Origin: Pseudooceanicola nitratireducens
GTDB lineage: Bacteria; Pseudomonadota; Alphaproteobacteria; Rhodobacterales; Rhodobacteraceae
NCBI RefSeq assembly: GCF_900109195.1
Contig: NZ_FNZG01000001.1
Span: 868,001 to 932,000 of the forward strand
Reading direction: 5' to 3'
Length of the DNA: 64,000 bases
Shown here in pieces: positions 27,686 through 37,078 of this stretch. The notes beneath the pieces were generated by a model. The model did no database searches. It was not told where the DNA came from and was given only the letters and a program-made list of their open reading frames with translations. Each line of letters begins with the position of its first letter. The stretch's first letter is position 1. A program made the position numbers and the translations under genes.

Positions 27686-28711
27686 CTACCCGGTGGCGGC
27701 GCGGGTCGAAGCCAGGCGCAGCGCATCCACCGCATCGGGCCGATCCAGAAGCGCCTTTGCCACTTCGAACTGCAGATGCGGGGCAGTGGCGTGATCGGGT
27801 AGGCTGCGGGCCAGCACATCGTCCAGCTCGGGCGGGAGGGCGGCGCGGGTGCGGGTGTCCACCAAAAGCGTTTCGGCCGCGATGCCTTCGGCGTAGATGA
27901 TTTCGTGCTGATCGAAAAGCAGTTGATAATATTCGACAAAACCGCCGTCCTGCCGGGTGATCGTATCGCCGTTCACCAGATGCCGCGCCTTCACCAGAAG
28001 TGCGTTGCGCCCGGCCCCAAGCGTATCGTGGCGCTGGTAGATGAACAGCCGGTGATCGGGGCTGACCACCAGATCATGGTCGTTGTTCAGCGCGCCCTTG
28101 GCGATCGAGATCGGGGCGAAATCGCCCACGGCCCGCACGGTGGAATGGCCGATCCAGCGGATTTCCTGCACGCCATTGTCGCGGGTCAGGACCTTGTCAC
28201 CGATCTTCAGCGCCTCGATCCGTTTCTGCGTGCCCGAAGCCAGAGTGATCCGCGTGCCCTTGGTGAAGGACACACAGGCGACCTCGGCGAATTTGCGGGC
28301 GGCCTTTTCGCGGTCGATGCCGACCAGGGTGTAATCGACGCGCGGATGCAGCTCCGACAGGGGCAGGGCGTAGACCCGGGCCAGGTGGCCGCTTGGGTCG
28401 ACCTCGGCCAGGACGATGACCTCGGTCGTGGTGCCGTCGGGGGACATGAAGGTCAGGCAGCTGTCCAGGTGCAGCGCGCTTCCCGGCGTGCCCACGGCAC
28501 TGTCTTCGCCCACGGTGATCCGCCCCTGGTCCGAGGAATCCACGCGCAGCCGCAGGGGCTTGGCCCCGTCGGCAAACCCATAGGTGTCATCCAGCGACAG
28601 GTCATCGGCACAGGTCAGCGCATCGCCTTCATTGGCCCCCTGCACGCAGGCAAAGTCGCGCCCCCGGAGAACCGGGATCGAGGCTGCGGGCTTGGCAATG
28701 GCGGAAATCAT
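27686..28711 (-). CDS. Hint (Hedgehog/intein) domain protein
   Basis: A 341-residue protein with a C-terminal Hint-type domain starting at about residue 147 with the nucleophile-like ACVSFTKGTRITLASGTQKRIEALKIGDKVLTRDNGVQEIRWIG, followed by PDHRLFIYQ and FVEYYQLLFDQHEIIYAEGIAAETLL. This matches the bacterial Hint_2 type that is abundant in Rhodobacteraceae, usually on secreted or surface proteins. In true inteins the Cys does an acyl shift; here C148 is followed by VSFTKGT, so autoprocessing is possible but unproved. No signal peptide seen. Function unknown. Confidence 0.82.
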   Translation of the reverse strand: MISAIAKPAASIPVLRGRDFACVQGANEGDALTCADDLSLDDTYGFADGAKPLRLRVDSSDQGRITVGEDSAVGTPGSALHLDSCLTFMSPDGTTTEVIVLAEVDPSGHLARVYALPLSELHPRVDYTLVGIDREKAARKFAEVACVSFTKGTRITLASGTQKRIEALKIGDKVLTRDNGVQEIRWIGHSTVRAVGDFAPISIAKGALNNDHDLVVSPDHRLFIYQRHDTLGAGRNALLVKARHLVNGDTITRQDGGFVEYYQLLFDQHEIIYAEGIAAETLLVDTRTRAALPPELDDVLARSLPDHATAPHLQFEVAKALLDRPDAVDALRLASTRAATG

Positions 28712-28892
28712 GCGGGTATCCTGATCGTGAAGGCGCGCGACTGGGGTCGATGCCCGACTTTTCTGGACCGCGATTGTGGCACCTTGCTGGCAAGTCCCGG
28801 GTCATTTGCCGTCATTGTTGCGTTTCTCCGCGCCAATCGAAATAACAGGCGCAACGCACAACAGGAAACCGGGCCAGGCAGACATCGGCCCA

Positions 28893-28901
28893 GGGGAGGA
28901 G
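28893..28901 (+). promoter_or_regulatory. Strong ribosome-binding site deciding the SDR start
   Basis: GGGGAGGAG lies 6 bases upstream of the ATG at 28908, favouring that start over an in-frame ATG at 28776 whose extra 44 residues look unrelated to an SDR. Confidence 0.8.
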
Positions 28902-28907
28902 TTTCAC

Positions 28908-29687
28908 ATGGATCTTGGTATTTCGGGCAAGCGCGCCCTGGTTTGCGCATCCAGCAAGGGCCTGGGCCGTGGGTGCGCCTTTGCCCTGGCCGAAGCCGGG
29001 GTCGATCTGATCCTGAACGCCCGCGGGGCCGAGGCGCTGGAACAGACCGCCCAGGAAATCCGCGACGCCCATGGCGTCAGCGTCACCACCGTCGCCGCCG
29101 ACATCACCACCGATGAAGGCCGCGCCAAGGTGCTGGAGGCCACGGGCGCGGTCGACATCCTGGTGAACAACGCCGGTGGCCCGCCCCCCGGCTTCTGGTC
29201 CGACTGGGAGCGTGACGATTTCATCAAGGCGCTGGACGCCAACATGCTGGCCCCGATCGCGCTGATGAAGGCGCTACTGCCGGGCATGATCGACAAGGGC
29301 TGGGGCCGCGTGGTCAACATCACCTCGGCTTCGGTCCGGTCGCCCATTGCGCAGCTTGGCCTGTCGAATTCCGCCCGCGCCGGTCTGACCGGGTACGTGG
29401 CGGGCACCTCGCGCCAGGTGGCCAAGCATGGCGTGACGATCAACAACCTGCTGCCCGGCCTGCATCAGACCGACCGCGCCGTTTCGCTGGCCCAGGCCAC
29501 GGCCGACCGCGAAGGCATCACCCTGGACGAGGCCGCCGCCGCGCGCGACGCCGCCAACCCCACGGGCCGCATCGGCACCGCATCCGAATTCGGGGCCACC
29601 TGCGCCTTCATGTGTTCGGTACATGCGGGCTTTATGGTGGGGCAGAACGTCCTTCTGGACGGCGGTGCCTTCAACAGCACCGTGTGA
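28908..29687 (+). CDS. SDR-fold protein lacking the catalytic Tyr/Lys
   Basis: A 259-residue short-chain dehydrogenase/reductase-fold protein. The N-terminal nucleotide loop is CASSKGLGRGCAFALAEAG, NNAGG is intact, and the Ser of the active site lies in VVNITSASVRSP. However, where classical SDRs have YxASK the sequence reads SNSARAGLTGYV, so the catalytic Tyr and Lys are Ser and Arg. This resembles a known subgroup of BKR-like SDRs without a perfect catalytic tetrad. It may be a binding protein or use another mechanism; substrate unknown. Divergent from the Hint gene. Confidence 0.85.
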   Translation: MDLGISGKRALVCASSKGLGRGCAFALAEAGVDLILNARGAEALEQTAQEIRDAHGVSVTTVAADITTDEGRAKVLEATGAVDILVNNAGGPPPGFWSDWERDDFIKALDANMLAPIALMKALLPGMIDKGWGRVVNITSASVRSPIAQLGLSNSARAGLTGYVAGTSRQVAKHGVTINNLLPGLHQTDRAVSLAQATADREGITLDEAAAARDAANPTGRIGTASEFGATCAFMCSVHAGFMVGQNVLLDGGAFNSTV

Positions 29688-29729
29688 TCTGAAGGCACTG
29701 ACAAGACGGGAAGAAAAGGGGGGCGGCCC

Positions 29730-30845
29730 ATGGCCAAGGGGGATGCGCTGAAGGATCAGCTGTTCAATGCGGACAAGCTGTCCTATCTCGCCGGCCTCTT
29801 CCGTCGGGTCGACCCTTCCTTCGACCCGACGTTCGAGGCGCGCTGCCTGGCGCGCTTCCCCGAGCTTGAGCTGAAACAGCGCATCGACTGGATCGCCAAC
29901 TGCCTGATCCCCGCGCTGCCTTCGGACTTTCCGCAGGCGGCGCAGGTGATCGAGGCGGCCCTGCCGCCGCCCCTGGATCCGACCCTGCGCGACGACGACT
30001 TTGGCGATTTCATCTTTGCCCCCTTGGGCGAATACGCCGTGCTTCAGGGGCTTGAGGATCATCCCGAACGGCTCCTTGATCTGCTCGAGGCGCTGACGCA
30101 GCGGTTTTCCATGGAATACGCCATCCGCCCGGTGATCAACCGCTGGCCGGACCTGGCCTTTGACCGCCTGATGCTCTGGACCGGGCACGACAGCTATCAT
30201 GTCCGCCGCCTGGTCAGCGAGGGCACGCGCCCGCGCCTGCCCTGGGGGATCGGCTTGACCAGCGATCCCGCCCGCCCGCTTCCTTTGCTGGACAGGCTTT
30301 ACGGGGACCGTGCGCGCTTTGTCACCCGGTCGGTCGCCAACCACCTGAATGATATCGGGAAAAAGACCCCGGACGCGGTGATCGACAGGCTCACCGCCTG
30401 GAACGCGGCCGGAACCGGGGCAGAGCTTGACTGGATCACGCGCCACGCCCTGCGCGATCTGGTGAAAAAGGGTCATCCCGACGCGATGGCGCTGCTGGGC
30501 TTTCCCATGGATGCGCCGGTGTCGGTCGATCTGACCCTGCCCGAAAGCGCCCGCATCGGCACCGCGCTTGAATTCACCCTGCACTTAAGCAGCCCCCAAG
30601 GCCTCTCGGCGCTGGTGGATTACGTGGTGACCTTCCCGCCGGCCACGCCCGGGGCCAAGGCGCGCCGCAAGGTGCACAAGCTGACCACGGCCGACCTGAC
30701 GCCGGACACGCCCCTGCAACTGACCAAGCGGCACAAGTTGCCCGCGGATGCCACGACCTATCGGCTGCACCCCGGGCCGGCCCGGGTCGAGATCCAGGTG
30801 AACGGCCAGATCCGCGCCTCGGGGGACCTGGTGCTGACGACCTAA
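29730..30845 (+). CDS. DNA alkylation repair protein (AlkC/AlkD-like)
   Basis: A 371-residue HEAT-like helical protein of the alkylpurine DNA glycosylase superfamily that excises bulky or cationic alkylated bases. The diagnostic stretch is HDSYHVRRLVSEGTRPRLPWG (about 150-170), preceded by FSMEYAIRPVINRWPD and followed by LNDIGKKTPDAVIDRLTAW. The C-terminal third (from about 250) looks like a beta-sandwich of the type seen in AlkC rather than AlkD. Function is predicted from family only. Confidence 0.85.
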   Translation: MAKGDALKDQLFNADKLSYLAGLFRRVDPSFDPTFEARCLARFPELELKQRIDWIANCLIPALPSDFPQAAQVIEAALPPPLDPTLRDDDFGDFIFAPLGEYAVLQGLEDHPERLLDLLEALTQRFSMEYAIRPVINRWPDLAFDRLMLWTGHDSYHVRRLVSEGTRPRLPWGIGLTSDPARPLPLLDRLYGDRARFVTRSVANHLNDIGKKTPDAVIDRLTAWNAAGTGAELDWITRHALRDLVKKGHPDAMALLGFPMDAPVSVDLTLPESARIGTALEFTLHLSSPQGLSALVDYVVTFPPATPGAKARRKVHKLTTADLTPDTPLQLTKRHKLPADATTYRLHPGPARVEIQVNGQIRASGDLVLTT

Positions 30846-30929
30846 GCGCGCGCGACCTTCCGGCCCTTTACCCGCCGGGGCGGCTTTGCTACCCGTGCCA
30901 AAGCCTTGCACAAATGATCGGCCAAGCAC

Positions 30930-32012
30930 GTGACAACGCCCCCCCGCCTGGAAATCCGCAACCTGACGCGCCATTTCGACGGCCGGGCTGTGGTCGATGA
31001 CGTGTCTCTGTCCATCCAGCCGGGGCAGGTGACCTGCCTCCTGGGCCCCTCGGGTTGCGGCAAGTCGACGACCCTGCGGATGATCGCCGGGGTCGAGATG
31101 CAGGACAGCGGGCAGATCTGGGTCGACGGCACCCTGGTCTGCGACACCGTTTTCCGCGTGCCGGCCGAACGTCGCCGCATCGGGCTGATGTTCCAGGATT
31201 TCGCCCTGTTCCCGCATCTGACCGTGGCCGACAACGTCGCCTTCGGCCTGACCGGAAGCGCGGCGGAAAATCGCGCCCGGGTCGAAACCATGCTGGACCG
31301 GGTCAACCTGCGCCGCTTCATCGACGCCTGGCCGCATGAGCTTTCGGGCGGCGAACAGCAGCGCGTCGCCCTGGCGCGTGCCCTGGCCCCCGATCCGCGC
31401 ATCATGCTGATGGACGAACCCTTCTCGGGCCTCGACAACCGCCTGCGGGACGAGATCCGCGATACAACCCTGGCGATTCTCAAAGAAACCGGAACTGCGG
31501 TGCTTCTGGTCACCCATGAGCCGGAAGAGGCGATGCGCATGGCCGATGACATCGCCCTGATGCGCCAGGGTCGAATCGTCCAGCAGGGCGCGCCCTACAA
31601 CATCTACAACGCCCCCCGCGACAAAGAGGCCGTAGCCTTCTTCAGCGATATCAACGTGATCCACGGCACCGTCCGCAATGCCCTCACCGACACGCCCTTC
31701 GGTCAGTTCCTGGCCCCCGGCCAACCTGACGGGGCGCGGGTCGAAATCGTGATCCGCCCGCAGCACCTCAAGATCGACTTCGACCGCAACGGGCAGGGGC
31801 CTTTGCCCACGCCGCAGGACGGCACCCCGGCGCGCGGTATCGTCACCCGTGCCCGTTTCATGGGCAGCGAAAGCCTCGTGGAATTCCGCATGGATCACGA
31901 CGGATCCATGATCAAGGCCACCGTGCCCAATGTCTTCCTGCCCAAACCGGGCAAGCCGCTTTGGCTGACGATCCGCCGCGACCGCTGTTTCGTCTTTCCC
32001 GTGACCCACTGA
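30930..32012 (+). CDS. ABC transporter ATP-binding protein, FbpC/PotA-like, without partner genes
   Basis: A 360-residue importer-type ATPase: Walker A GPSGCGKST (about residues 40-48), Q-loop FQDFALFPHLT, signature LSGGEQQRVALARALA, Walker B IMLMDEPFSGLD, H-loop VTHEPEEAM, then a C-terminal TOBE-like part. The fold is that of iron(III)/polyamine/sulfate importers. No permease or binding protein is adjacent, so the partner must lie elsewhere or the gene is a lone ATPase. GTG start. An intergenic repeat begins right at the stop codon. Confidence 0.88.
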   Translation: MTTPPRLEIRNLTRHFDGRAVVDDVSLSIQPGQVTCLLGPSGCGKSTTLRMIAGVEMQDSGQIWVDGTLVCDTVFRVPAERRRIGLMFQDFALFPHLTVADNVAFGLTGSAAENRARVETMLDRVNLRRFIDAWPHELSGGEQQRVALARALAPDPRIMLMDEPFSGLDNRLRDEIRDTTLAILKETGTAVLLVTHEPEEAMRMADDIALMRQGRIVQQGAPYNIYNAPRDKEAVAFFSDINVIHGTVRNALTDTPFGQFLAPGQPDGARVEIVIRPQHLKIDFDRNGQGPLPTPQDGTPARGIVTRARFMGSESLVEFRMDHDGSMIKATVPNVFLPKPGKPLWLTIRRDRCFVFPVTH

Positions 32013-32016
32013 TCTC

Positions 32017-32090
32017 TTTGGTTTTTTCCAAATATCCCGGGGGTGAACCGGCAAAGCCCAAAGGCTTTGACGGGAGGGGGCTGGCCCCCT
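32017..32090 (+). repeat. Dispersed intergenic repeat, copy 1 (after the ABC ATPase)
   Basis: Immediately after the stop codon: hairpin TTTGG-T6-CCAAA (32017-32032), core CCAAATATCCCGGGGGTGAA (32028-32047), hairpin CAAAGCC/GGCTTTG (32052-32058 and 32063-32069) and GC hairpin AGGGGGC/GCCCCCT (32075-32081 and 32084-32090). The same core-plus-two-hairpins layout recurs at 34896-34964. The remaining 170 bases up to tatA hold nothing I can identify. Confidence 0.65.
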
Positions 32091-32266
32091 GCCGCCGCAG
32101 GGCCCATGCCCCGGCCTGGGGCAAAGGCAATCTGTCGCGCCCGATCACGGGGTTTTTCCGGACAATCCAAGGATTACACCTTCCCCTTGGCCCCCTTAGC
32201 CATTAGATACTTCTGGACTTTCGCACCGGGCGGCCCGATCGCCCGGCGAACAAGGGGAGAGAAGTC

Positions 32267-32482
32267 ATGCTCAACAATATCGGCCTTCCCGGCCTTCTGC
32301 TGATCGCCGTCGTCGTGCTCGTTCTCTTCGGACGCGGCAAGATCTCCTCGCTCATGGGCGAGGTCGGCAAGGGCATCACCGCCTTCAAGAAGGGCGTCTC
32401 GGACGGCCAGAAAGAGATCGACGACGCCACCGCCGACACGGCGCGCGACGTCACTCCGGAAGAAGAAAAAGACAAGGCGTAA
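32267..32482 (+). CDS. tatA: Sec-independent translocase protein TatA
   Basis: TatA (71 residues) forms the protein-conducting part of the twin-arginine translocase. One N-terminal helix ([39 protein letters not shown]) with the FGRGK hinge and amphipathic helix is diagnostic; the tail is acidic. AGGGGAGAG precedes the ATG. First gene of tatABC. Confidence 0.96.
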   Translation: MLNNIGLPGLLLIAVVVLVLFGRGKISSLMGEVGKGITAFKKGVSDGQKEIDDATADTARDVTPEEEKDKA

Positions 32483-32488
32483 CCAGCC

Positions 32489-33007
32489 ATGTTCGGCATG
32501 GGCTGGACCGAACTTCTGCTGATCGGCATCGTCGCGCTGATTGTTGTGGGCCCCAAGGACCTTCCGGTCCTGTTCCGCAACATGGGTCAGTTCGTCGGCA
32601 AGGCGCGTGGCATGGCGCGGGAATTTTCCCGCGCGATGGAAGACGCCGCCGACCAATCCGGCATGAAGGACGCCACGGACGCATTGCGCGGCCTGTCGAA
32701 CCCGAAGAAATTCGGGCTGGACAAGGTCAAGGATGCTGCGGATTTCACCAAGTGGGAACCGGGCTCCAGCACCGCCAAACTGGCCGAGGATCGCGCCGAG
32801 GCGGCCAAGAAGATCCATGCCGCCAGCGCCGAAAAGGCCACCAAGCGCCGCGAGGCCGAGGCCGCCGCCCAGGCCGACAAGACCGCGCAGGACGCGGCTA
32901 AGGCAGCAGCCAAGGCAACCGGGTCGGGTGCCTCTCAGGCCGATGCGACACCCGATGCGGGTGCCGCCGCACCGCAGGCCGACACCGCAGGGGACAGCAA
33001 GGCATGA
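32489..33007 (+). CDS. tatB: Sec-independent translocase protein TatB
   Basis: TatB (172 residues) binds twin-arginine signal peptides with TatC. N-terminal [46 protein letters not shown] is diagnostic (GxKDLP hinge). The long Ala/Lys/Glu-rich C-terminal tail from residue 90 is low complexity and poorly conserved in the family. Ends in an ATGA overlap with tatC. Confidence 0.95.
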   Translation: MFGMGWTELLLIGIVALIVVGPKDLPVLFRNMGQFVGKARGMAREFSRAMEDAADQSGMKDATDALRGLSNPKKFGLDKVKDAADFTKWEPGSSTAKLAEDRAEAAKKIHAASAEKATKRREAEAAAQADKTAQDAAKAAAKATGSGASQADATPDAGAAAPQADTAGDSKA

Positions 33008-34020
33008 GCGCCGCGCAACAAGACACCACCAACGACGAGATCGAAGACAGCTCCGCCCCCCTGATCGAACACCTGGCCGAGCTGCGCACGCGGCTGATCC
33101 ATTCGGTCGGGGCCTTCATCGTCGGCATGGTGATCTGCTTCACCGTCTGGAACCCGATCTTCAACTTCCTGACCGAACCGCTGTGTTCGGCCATGTCCGC
33201 GCGCGGCGAAACCGGCGATTGCGGGCTGATCCTGATCAAGCTGCAGGAAGGCTTCTTCGTCGCGATCTCGATCTCGCTTCTGGGCGGGCTGGTCCTGTCC
33301 TTCCCCTATATCTCCTACCAGATGTGGCGCTTCGTGGCTCCGGGCCTCTACCGGTCTGAAAAGAATGCCTTTCTGCCCTTCCTGATCTCGTCCCCGGCGA
33401 TGTTCTTCCTGGGCGCGGCCTTCGCCTTCTACGTGGTGACGCCGCTGGCCTTCGACTTCTTCCTGGGCTTCCAGCAGCCAGGCTCGGTCCTCGGTGATGG
33501 CGACAGCGACACTGGCATCGCCGGCATCGCCTTCCAGGGCTCGGCCCAGGAATACCTCTCGCTGACGATCAAGTTCATCGTCGCCTTTGGTCTCTGCTTC
33601 CAGCTGCCCGTCCTGCTGACCCTGATGGGCAAGGCCGGCCTGGTCAGCGCCGAGGGCCTGGGCAACGTGCGCAAATATGCCGTGGTGGCGATCCTGGTGC
33701 TGGCCGCGCTGGTCACCCCGCCGGACGTCATCACCCAGGTGATCCTTTTCGTCGTGGTCTACGGCCTTTACGAAATCTCGATCTTTCTGGTCCGCCGCGT
33801 CGAAACCAAGCGTGAAGAACGCCTGCGTGCCGAAGGCTACTACGACGACGAGGATGAAACCGACGACGACGCGGAAGCCGAAGCCGACGCAGATCTCGCC
33901 GATGCCGAGGATCCCCTGCTGAAAGAGGACCCCCTGATGAAGGAGTTCGACGCGGCAGAGGACGACGACAATGACGGCACTGGGCCCGAAGATCCGAACG
34001 CGCCGAAAAAGACCGACTGA
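33004..34020 (+). CDS. tatC: Sec-independent translocase protein TatC with acidic tail
   Basis: TatC is the six-helix receptor of the Tat pathway. [15 protein letters not shown] at the N-terminus, [27 protein letters not shown] and the later [16 protein letters not shown] are diagnostic. Two departures from the usual 250-residue protein: a Gly/Asp-rich insert in a periplasmic loop (about residues 155-172, [13 protein letters not shown]) and an acidic C-terminal tail from about residue 279 made largely of Asp, Glu and Ala. Length 338 residues. Confidence 0.96.
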   Translation: MSAAQQDTTNDEIEDSSAPLIEHLAELRTRLIHSVGAFIVGMVICFTVWNPIFNFLTEPLCSAMSARGETGDCGLILIKLQEGFFVAISISLLGGLVLSFPYISYQMWRFVAPGLYRSEKNAFLPFLISSPAMFFLGAAFAFYVVTPLAFDFFLGFQQPGSVLGDGDSDTGIAGIAFQGSAQEYLSLTIKFIVAFGLCFQLPVLLTLMGKAGLVSAEGLGNVRKYAVVAILVLAALVTPPDVITQVILFVVVYGLYEISIFLVRRVETKREERLRAEGYYDDEDETDDDAEAEADADLADAEDPLLKEDPLMKEFDAAEDDDNDGTGPEDPNAPKKTD

Positions 34021-34026
34021 GGACAG

Positions 34027-34869
34027 ATGACGGACGATACCGCCCTGACCCGCATCGCCGAGGCGCTGGAGCGTATGGCTCCCGCGCCTCTCGCCTCTCC
34101 GGATTTCGACGCAGCCGACGCATTTGTCTGGGAAACCGATCCCGAACGGCTCGCCCCGGTGTCGCGGGTGTCCCGCGTCGACCTGGACCTGCTGGTCGGC
34201 ATCGACCGATCCCGCGATACGTTGCTGGCCAATACGCGTCAGTTCGCCAAGGGCCTGCCCGCCAACAACGCCCTGCTCTGGGGCGCGCGCGGCATGGGGA
34301 AATCCAGCCTGGTCAAGGCGATCCACGCCAGTGTCAGCGCCGAAACACCGCTGAAGATCGTCGAACTTCAGCGCGAAGACCTGCCCACGGTCGCCCGCCT
34401 GATGGACATCCTGCGCGGCTCGGACCACCGCTTCGTGCTGTTCTGTGATGACCTGTCGTTCAGCCATGACGATCAGCACTACAAATCGCTCAAGGCCGTG
34501 CTGGATGGTGGCATCGCCGGCCGGCCCGACAACGTGCTGTTCTACGCCACCTCGAACCGCCGCCACCTGATGCCGCGGGACATGATCGAAAACGAACGCT
34601 CCTCGGCCATCAACCCCGCCGAGGCGGTCGAGGAAAAGGTCTCACTCTCGGACCGCTTCGGCCTCTGGCTGGGCTTCCACCCCTGCAGCCAGGACGAATA
34701 CCTGGCGATGATCGACGGCTATTGCGCCGCCCACGGTCTCTCGATCGATCCCGCCACCCTCCGGGCCGAGGCGATCGAATGGCAGGCCACCCGCGGCGCG
34801 CGCTCGGGCCGGGTCGCCTGGCAATTCTTCACCGATCTCGCCGGCCGCCACGGCACCCCCCTGCGCTGA
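34027..34869 (+). CDS. DUF815-type ATPase
   Basis: A 280-residue AAA-like P-loop ATPase: LWGARGMGKSSLVKAI (Walker A, about residues 82-97), RFVLFCDDLSFSHDDQHYKSLKAVLDGG (Walker B region), FYATSNRRHLMPRDM (sensor) and SLSDRFGLWLGFHPCSQDEYL. This is the DUF815 family, function not known. It starts 6 bases after tatC, and its product could be co-expressed with the Tat system. Confidence 0.9.
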   Translation: MTDDTALTRIAEALERMAPAPLASPDFDAADAFVWETDPERLAPVSRVSRVDLDLLVGIDRSRDTLLANTRQFAKGLPANNALLWGARGMGKSSLVKAIHASVSAETPLKIVELQREDLPTVARLMDILRGSDHRFVLFCDDLSFSHDDQHYKSLKAVLDGGIAGRPDNVLFYATSNRRHLMPRDMIENERSSAINPAEAVEEKVSLSDRFGLWLGFHPCSQDEYLAMIDGYCAAHGLSIDPATLRAEAIEWQATRGARSGRVAWQFFTDLAGRHGTPLR

Positions 34870-34895
34870 CTCCCTCGGCCTGCGCCGCCCCCCAA

Positions 34896-34964
34896 CATCC
34901 TCTTGCCCAAAATATCCCGGGGTGAATTGAGCCCGCCTGCGGGCTCAAGAGGGGCAGCGCCCCT
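34896..34964 (+). repeat. Dispersed intergenic repeat, copy 2 (after the DUF815 ATPase)
   Basis: ATCCTCTTGCCCAAAATATC and the following GGGGTGAA make the core (34897-34926), followed by a 10-bp hairpin TTGAGCCCGC/GCGGGCTCAA (34927-34936 and 34939-34948) and AGGGGC/GCCCCT (34950-34955 and 34959-34964). Same order as copy 1. Lies in the convergent gap between the DUF815 gene and the nlpD-like gene. Confidence 0.65.
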
Positions 34965-34973
34965 GAAAAACCC

Positions 34974-35007
34974 AACAAAAAGAAATGCGCGGCCCCCGGG
35001 CCGCGCA
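34974..35007 (-). terminator. Rho-independent terminator of the nlpD-like gene
   Basis: Stem TGCGCGGCCC (35007-34998 read on the minus strand) pairing with GGGCCGCGCA (34995-34986), a 2-base centre, then TTTCTTTTTGTT (34985-34974) on the minus strand. Located 44 bases after the stop codon at 35051. Confidence 0.75.
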
Positions 35008-35050
35008 CCGCTGGATCACATCATTGCCCCATCAGGGCCGCCTGCAAACC

Positions 35051-36331
35051 TCAGTTCAGGTAATCCATCGGATCCACCGCCTCGAGCCCCTTGCGCACCT
35101 CGAAATGCACATAGGACGCCTGGCCGCTGCGGATCTCGGCGATCTTCTGGCCGCGCGTTACGCTCTGACCTTCCGAGACGGCGATATTGTCGACGTTGGA
35201 ATAGATCGTCAGCAGCTTGCCCTGGTGGCGTACCACGATCACCCGCACGTTGTCCGCGTCCGAGGTGATGGCCGCAACCGTGCCCGCATCCGCCGCACGC
35301 ACGGAACTGCCCGCAGCGGCCGAGATGTCGATGCCGTCGCTCTTGCCACGGGCGTATTCGCGGATGATCTGGCCCTTGACCGGGTAATCCATGGCCGTCT
35401 GCGGGGCCGCGCTCTGGGTCTGGCCCAGGTCGGGCGCGACGCTCGGCGCGGGCTCGGCCGTGGCGGCTTGCTGCACGGGCTGGGTCTCTTCGCGGGGCAG
35501 GGGGCGCGTGGCCGAGGGCGGCACCGGCGTCGGCGTGCCCGTGCCCGGAGGCTCGGTCGTCTCGACCGCTGCGGCCTGCTGCGGCACCGGCTGGGCGGCG
35601 ACGGGGATCAGCAGGTATTGGCCTTCGCGGATCGTGTAATTGCTGTCCAAAGAGTTCCAGTCCGCAAGCGACCGGACCGAGACATCGTAAAGCCGCGACA
35701 CCGTATAGGCCGTCTCGCCGCGCTGCACCTTGTGGCGCACCGGCTCGGGCCCGGTCAGCTGATCGGGGGCGGCGGGCGGCAGGGTCTCGACCGCGACGCT
35801 CTGATCGCCGGCCCGGTCGATGGCATCTCCGGCCAGGCTTTGGATGTCGACCTGCCCCGCGGGCAGGTAGGGCCCGGTTCCTGCGGCACCGGTGGCGATG
35901 CTGGGTTCCGACACGCGGCCGGGCAGGGCCAGGATTTCCCCGTTGCGCAGCCGGTCATCGACGCGCAGCCCGTTGTATTCCGCCAGCACATTGGCATCGA
36001 CGCCGATCCGGGTGGCCACATCCGCGACGCTGTCGCCGCGCTGCGACACCGCCACCTGGTAATTGGGATACGAGATGATGCCGCGATCGTCCGGCGCGGG
36101 CCGGTCGATGGTGGCCGTCATCGCCGCCTGGGTGGTCGAGAACCCGCCGAGGTTGCCGCGCAGATCCATGTCGACGGATTCACAGGCCGTCAGCGCGATC
36201 AGGGCGACCCCGCCCATCAAGCCGCGCAGGGCGACCCGGTTAAGCCCGGCAAACCGCGCAACTGTCCCCGCTGTTGCGGCCTTCCGGCCCATATCGCGGC
36301 CAATACCCTGGGGCGTGCCAAAGTCCTGCAT
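35051..36331 (-). CDS. nlpD: LysM-LytM lipoprotein, NlpD-like, with degenerate M23 site
   Basis: A 426-residue envelope protein with a lipoprotein signal (LMGGVALIALTAC, Cys about residue 50), two LysM peptidoglycan-binding repeats (VSQRGDSVADVATRIGVDANVLAEYNGL; HKVQRGETAYTVSRLYDVSVRSLADWNSL), a Pro/Thr-rich linker and a C-terminal LytM/M23 domain. The Zn ligands are lost: the usual HxGID reads KSDGID, YAHL reads YSNV and HxH reads YVH. It is therefore probably a non-catalytic amidase activator like NlpD/EnvC. The first ATG is upstream of the lipobox by 49 residues; a later start is likely. Conserved order surE-pcm-nlpD. Confidence 0.88.
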   Translation of the reverse strand: MQDFGTPQGIGRDMGRKAATAGTVARFAGLNRVALRGLMGGVALIALTACESVDMDLRGNLGGFSTTQAAMTATIDRPAPDDRGIISYPNYQVAVSQRGDSVADVATRIGVDANVLAEYNGLRVDDRLRNGEILALPGRVSEPSIATGAAGTGPYLPAGQVDIQSLAGDAIDRAGDQSVAVETLPPAAPDQLTGPEPVRHKVQRGETAYTVSRLYDVSVRSLADWNSLDSNYTIREGQYLLIPVAAQPVPQQAAAVETTEPPGTGTPTPVPPSATRPLPREETQPVQQAATAEPAPSVAPDLGQTQSAAPQTAMDYPVKGQIIREYARGKSDGIDISAAAGSSVRAADAGTVAAITSDADNVRVIVVRHQGKLLTIYSNVDNIAVSEGQSVTRGQKIAEIRSGQASYVHFEVRKGLEAVDPMDYLN

Positions 36332-36414
36332 CTGTTCGATCCCTCACCCGCGCCCCTGTCTCCGGGACGTCACCATGTCCGGCCATCTGTCCCGCATTCC
36401 GGGACAGGCGGCAT

Positions 36415-37068
36415 TCAATCTTCTTTTGCCACCCCTTCGACCAGCGGCACGAAGCGCACCGATCGAAGTTCTTCGTAGTCATAGCCCGTTTCGTGCCTGT
36501 GCACCCGGATCAGGCTTTGCACGGTATCCGACTGCCCCACGGGCAGCACCATGATACCGCCGATCTTGAGCTGAGCCAAGAGAGGCCCCGGCGCGTCCTC
36601 GGCCGCGGCGGTCACGATAATACGATCAAACGGGGCCTGATCGGGCAGCCCATGGCTGCCGTCGCCGGTGAAGGTGGTGATATTGCCCTGCTCCATCCGG
36701 TCAAAGATCGCCTCGGCCTCGCGGACCAGGCGGGGATGGCGGTCGATCGTGTAGACCCGGCGCGCCATCTGCGCCAGTACCGCGGCCTGATAGCCGCTGC
36801 CGGTCCCCACCTCGAGCACCCGGTGCCGCGACGCGACCTGCAGCGCCTGGGTCATCAGCCCGACGACCGAGGGCTGGGAAATCGTCTGGCCGCAGGCGAT
36901 CGGCAGGGGCATGTCCTCATAGGCGCGTTCGGCAAACAGCCCGCGCACGAAATCACCCCGGTCGACCTTTTCCATGGCCACCAGGGTGGCGCTGTCCGTC
37001 ACCCCGCGCGACCGCAGGGTATAGAGGAACTGCATCTTGCGTTCCGCGATGGACGCCCCGTCGTTCAT
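36415..37068 (-). CDS. pcm: Protein-L-isoaspartate O-methyltransferase
   Basis: Pcm repairs isoaspartyl residues in aged proteins by SAM-dependent carboxyl methylation. SAM-binding motif I is [46 protein letters not shown] is the family signature. 217 residues is standard. Lies 10 bases after surE on the minus strand, the classical surE-pcm pair. Confidence 0.96.
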   Translation of the reverse strand: MNDGASIAERKMQFLYTLRSRGVTDSATLVAMEKVDRGDFVRGLFAERAYEDMPLPIACGQTISQPSVVGLMTQALQVASRHRVLEVGTGSGYQAAVLAQMARRVYTIDRHPRLVREAEAIFDRMEQGNITTFTGDGSHGLPDQAPFDRIIVTAAAEDAPGPLLAQLKIGGIMVLPVGQSDTVQSLIRVHRHETGYDYEELRSVRFVPLVEGVAKED

Positions 37069-37078
37069 GGTCTGACGC

